Below, one piece after another: positions 5,920-7,163 of a stretch of 7,163 nt of DNA. Made by a program: the position numbers and the translations under genes. Position 1 is the first letter of the stretch; every line of letters starts with the position of its first letter. A model generated the notes under the pieces. That model saw only the letters and a program-made list of their open reading frames with translations. It did not search any database and was not told where the DNA came from. This stretch comes from an uncultured Oscillospiraceae bacterium (lineage in GTDB: Bacteria > Bacillota > Clostridia > Oscillospirales > Oscillospiraceae), in the NCBI GenBank assembly GCA_905234575.1, contig CAJOIG010000083.1, forward strand, positions 5,461 through 12,623, given 5' to 3'.

Positions 5920-6378
5920 ATGCTGACGGTTTTTTACAATTCGATCATTATTTACTTTTCGCTCGTGATCCTGCTGCGGCTGAGCGGCAAGCGGCAGCTC
6001 GGGGAGCTCGAGATCACGGAGCTCACCGTGACGATCCTCATCTCCGAGGTCGCCGCGGCGCCGCTGGTGGACCCGAACGCCTCCATCCCGCAGGCCCTGG
6101 TGCCCATCGTCACGCTGCTGGGCCTCGAGTATCTCATGTCCCTGCTCTCGCTCAAAAGCAAGGCCTTCCGGGAGCTCACCTCCGGAAAACCGGCGCTGCT
6201 CGTCGTGCGCGGACAGGCCGACCGGAGGCAGATGCGAAAAAACCGCATCACCTTCGACGAACTGGGCGAGGCCATGCGCGCCCGGGGTCTGACGGACCTC
6301 GGGGACGTGGAATTCGCCGTCCTCGAGACGGACGGGACCATCAACATCCTCACGCAGCAGGAGAAGAAAACCTCTTAG
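5920..6378 (+). CDS. Short YetF/DUF421 family membrane protein
   Basis: This 152-residue protein has the YetF-type layout. Transmembrane helix 1 is about 4-19 (VFYNSIIIYFSLVILL), followed by the family motif SGKRQLGELE. Helix 2 is about 30-46 (LTVTILISEVAAAPLV), with the typical VDPNASIP link. Helix 3 is about 52-75 (ALVPIVTLLGLEYLMSLLSL). A soluble alpha/beta domain then runs from FRELTSGKPALLVVRGQ through RRQMRKNRITFDEL to DVEFAVLETDGTINIL. It ends just there, whereas most family members continue for about 60-80 residues more, so this is a short form. I chose the ATG at 5920 because the family usually begins at this point. An in-frame ATG at 5887 would add 11 residues and abuts the terminator. 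Neither has a convincing ribosome binding site; AAGG is only 2 nt from 5920. Some Bacillus DUF421 proteins (YetF, YdfS, the mobile 2Duf protein) are spore inner-membrane proteins. The function here is unknown. Confidence 0.85.
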   Translation: MLTVFYNSIIIYFSLVILLRLSGKRQLGELEITELTVTILISEVAAAPLVDPNASIPQALVPIVTLLGLEYLMSLLSLKSKAFRELTSGKPALLVVRGQADRRQMRKNRITFDELGEAMRARGLTDLGDVEFAVLETDGTINILTQQEKKTS

Positions 6379-6839
6379 CCCTTGGCCTTGTCCCCCAGGA
6401 GCTTTGTGAGCTCCTCCATAAAGGTGTGGATGTCCTTGAACTGGCGGTACACCGAGGCGAAGCGGACGTAGGCGACCTCGTCGAGATCCTTCAGCCGGAG
6501 CATGACCATCTCCCCGATCTCGGCGGTGGAGACCTCCCGGTCCAGCGCGCCCTGGAGTTCGGCCTCGATCTCATCCGCGACGGCCTCGAGCTGGGCCAGG
6601 GTCACGGGGCGCTTCTCGCAGGCGCGGACCAGGCCGTTTATGACCTTCACGCGGTCGAAGCTCTGGCGGCTCCCGTCGCGCTTGACCACCACCAGGGGCA
6701 TCCGCTCGATGACCTCGTAGGTGGTGAACCGCTTGCGGCAGGCAAGGCACTCCCGGCGGCGGCGGATGGTGCTCCCCTCCTCGGCGGGGCGGGAATCGAT
6801 GACCTTGCTCTCAGCATAGCCGCAATAAGGGCATTTCAT
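6375..6839 (-). CDS. nrdR: Transcriptional repressor NrdR (ribonucleotide reductase regulator)
   Basis: This 154-residue zinc-ribbon/ATP-cone repressor senses dATP/ATP and represses ribonucleotide reductase genes by binding paired NrdR boxes. The zinc ribbon is MKCPYCG with Cys3 and Cys6, and CLAC with Cys31 and Cys34. Between them are the DSRPAEEGSTIRRRREC segment and then the FTTYE motif, all diagnostic for NrdR. The ATP-cone (about 46-136) begins VVVKRDGSRQSFDRVKV, and the protein ends with YVRFASVYRQFKDI and a short tail. Length is normal. The start is the ATG at 6839, since MKCPYCG is the invariant N-terminus and GGAGG lies 8 nt upstream. The frame stays open to 6902, but that would add 21 residues from the promoter region. 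Its stop (6375-6377) overlaps the stop of the convergent YetF-like gene. Its own leader carries NrdR-box-like sequences, so autorepression is likely. Confidence 0.97.
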   Translation of the reverse strand: MKCPYCGYAESKVIDSRPAEEGSTIRRRRECLACRKRFTTYEVIERMPLVVVKRDGSRQSFDRVKVINGLVRACEKRPVTLAQLEAVADEIEAELQGALDREVSTAEIGEMVMLRLKDLDEVAYVRFASVYRQFKDIHTFMEELTKLLGDKAKG

Positions 6840-6847
6840 GGCGACGA

Positions 6848-6852
6848 CCTCC
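6848..6852 (-). promoter_or_regulatory. nrdR ribosome binding site (decides the start)
   Basis: GGAGG on the minus strand, 8 nt before the ATG at 6839-6837. It confirms the conserved MKCPYCG start over the upstream in-frame ATGs. It overlaps the proximal NrdR-box-like sequence, so a bound repressor would cover the start of the leader. Confidence 0.8.
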
Positions 6853-6863
6853 ATATCTTGTAT
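6848..6863. promoter_or_regulatory. NrdR-box-like site 1 (nrdR leader)
   Basis: On the plus strand the 16-mer CCTCCATATCTTGTAT matches the NrdR box consensus as I remember it (acaCwAtATcTwGtgt) at 12 of 16 positions, with the whole core ATATCTTGT intact. It lies downstream of the predicted nrdR transcription start and overlaps the ribosome binding site. Confidence 0.5.
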
Positions 6864-6873
6864 CTGATATAAC

Positions 6874-6902
6874 AATATACCACAGATATTGTTGGATTGC
6901 AA
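6874..6902 (-). promoter_or_regulatory. Probable sigma-A promoter of nrdR
   Basis: On the minus strand TTGCAA (6902-6897, 4 of 6) is followed after exactly 17 bp by TATATT (6879-6874, 5 of 6). Transcription would start near 6867, giving a leader of about 28 nt with GGAGG. An alternative pairing TTTACA (6915-6910) with CAATAT (6892-6887) has a better -35 but a poor -10. Confidence 0.6.
6879..6894. promoter_or_regulatory. NrdR-box-like site 2 (nrdR promoter spacer)
   Basis: The 16-mer ACCACAGATATTGTTG matches the consensus in the opposite orientation at 11 of 16 positions, with core AGATATTGT intact. It sits between the -35 and -10 of the nrdR promoter, 31 bp from site 1, a spacing (about three helix turns) typical of paired NrdR boxes. 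Confidence 0.45.
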
Positions 6903-6923
6903 ATATTATGTAAATCTTTTTTC

Positions 6924-6952
6924 TTGCGTCCGTTTCGCCGGAAGGGTATAAT
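6924..6952 (+). promoter_or_regulatory. Sigma-A promoter of the RluA-family gene
   Basis: TTGCGT (6924-6929) and a perfect TATAAT (6947-6952) are separated by 17 bp. Transcription would start near 6959. The leader of about 22 nt contains AAAGGAGGA (6968-6976) before the ATG at 6981. Confidence 0.75.
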
Positions 6953-6980
6953 GAGGGCATCCCGCCGAAAGGAGGACCCC

Positions 6981-7163
6981 ATGGAGAAGCTGACGCTGAC
7001 CGTCCGCGCGGACCAGGCCGGACGGACATTGGAGAGCCTGCTGCGCCGGGAGCTTGCCATGACGCCCGGCCAGATCTCCGCCGCGAAGTTCCGCCCGGAC
7101 GGCGTCACGGTAAACGGTGTCCGCGCCCGCGTCACCGAGCGGGTGCGCCCCGGAGACGAGCTC
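6981..7163 (+). CDS. RluA-family pseudouridine synthase, N-terminal S4 domain (partial)
   Basis: The first 61 codons are present; the gene continues past the window end. The reading frame shows an S4 RNA-binding domain: DQAGRTLESLLRRELAM (11-27), the TPGQISAAKF helix (28-37), GVTVNGVRARVTERVRPGDEL (41-61). The VTVNG turn and the RPGDEL strand at the end are typical of the S4 domain at the N-terminus of RluA/RluD-type enzymes, which convert uridine to pseudouridine in rRNA or tRNA. The catalytic domain with the HRLD motif is outside the window, so other S4 proteins (YlmH-, RsuA- or HslR-like) are possible but fit less well. A strong ribosome binding site (GGAGG at 6971-6975, 5-nt spacing) and a clean promoter define the start. 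It is transcribed divergently from nrdR. Confidence 0.8.
   Translation, partial: MEKLTLTVRADQAGRTLESLLRRELAMTPGQISAAKFRPDGVTVNGVRARVTERVRPGDEL

Noticed and set aside
6397..6415. 7-bp hairpin (AGGAGCT, 5-nt loop, AGCTCCT) after the YetF-like stop
   Set aside because: It lies within the conserved end of nrdR, has no T tract after it and is short; not a convincing terminator.
6840..6902. N-terminal extension of NrdR
   Set aside because: NrdR begins MKCPYCG; the upstream codons cover the promoter -10, the leader and the ribosome binding site.
1..7163. Mobile elements, CRISPR array, tRNA/rRNA genes, riboswitch, defence or toxin-antitoxin genes
   Set aside because: No transposase, integrase, direct repeats with spacers, tRNA-like cloverleaf or recognisable defence domain was seen on either strand. 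No long leader precedes a gene except promoter regions already described.

Overview
This is a GC-rich (clearly above 60 % by eye) bacterial chromosomal window. It holds the distal end of a histidine biosynthesis operon followed by a short stretch of housekeeping and uncharacterised genes. The his gene order (C-B-H-A-F-IE-PHP phosphatase), the stand-alone dehydratase HisB, the PHP-type histidinol phosphatase, a DUF4364 protein and an nrdR gene divergent from an RluA-type S4-domain gene all point to a high-GC member of the Clostridia, perhaps Oscillospiraceae-like. That placement is inferred from gene content, not measured.

Positions 1-4355 (+) are a tightly packed operon: the hisC 3' end, hisB, hisH, hisA, hisF, hisIE and a PHP histidinol phosphatase. 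Every junction either overlaps by 1-4 nt or has a 3-nt gap, so translation is probably coupled along the whole mRNA. Together these genes cover the steps from PR-ATP hydrolysis through to histidinol. hisG (with or without hisZ) and hisD must lie upstream or elsewhere, and the operon promoter is outside the window. The operon ends at a strong bidirectional terminator (4364-4402), which it shares with the convergent DUF4364 gene (complement 4420-4950).

Positions 4951-5074 are a divergent promoter region. It serves the DUF4364 winged-helix-like protein on the minus strand and an unrecognised 256-residue, eight-cysteine protein on the plus strand (5075-5845), which has its own terminator at 5845-5884. 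Next comes a short YetF/DUF421 membrane protein (5920-6378). Its start codon sits about one promoter length from a perfect sigma-G-like element and has no useful Shine-Dalgarno sequence, so a leaderless, possibly sporulation-linked transcript is a reasonable hypothesis. Its stop codon overlaps that of the convergent nrdR gene (complement 6375-6839).

Positions 6840-6980 are an AT-rich divergent promoter region. It contains an nrdR promoter with two NrdR-box-like sequences spaced exactly 31 bp apart, which suggests autorepression, and a clean sigma-A promoter for an RluA-family pseudouridine synthase whose 5' end (S4 domain) runs off the window at 7163.

I see no mobile element, CRISPR array, tRNA, rRNA or obviously novel multi-gene system. 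The most interesting points are the NrdR-box pair, the YetF promoter and start arrangement, and the orphan cysteine-rich protein.
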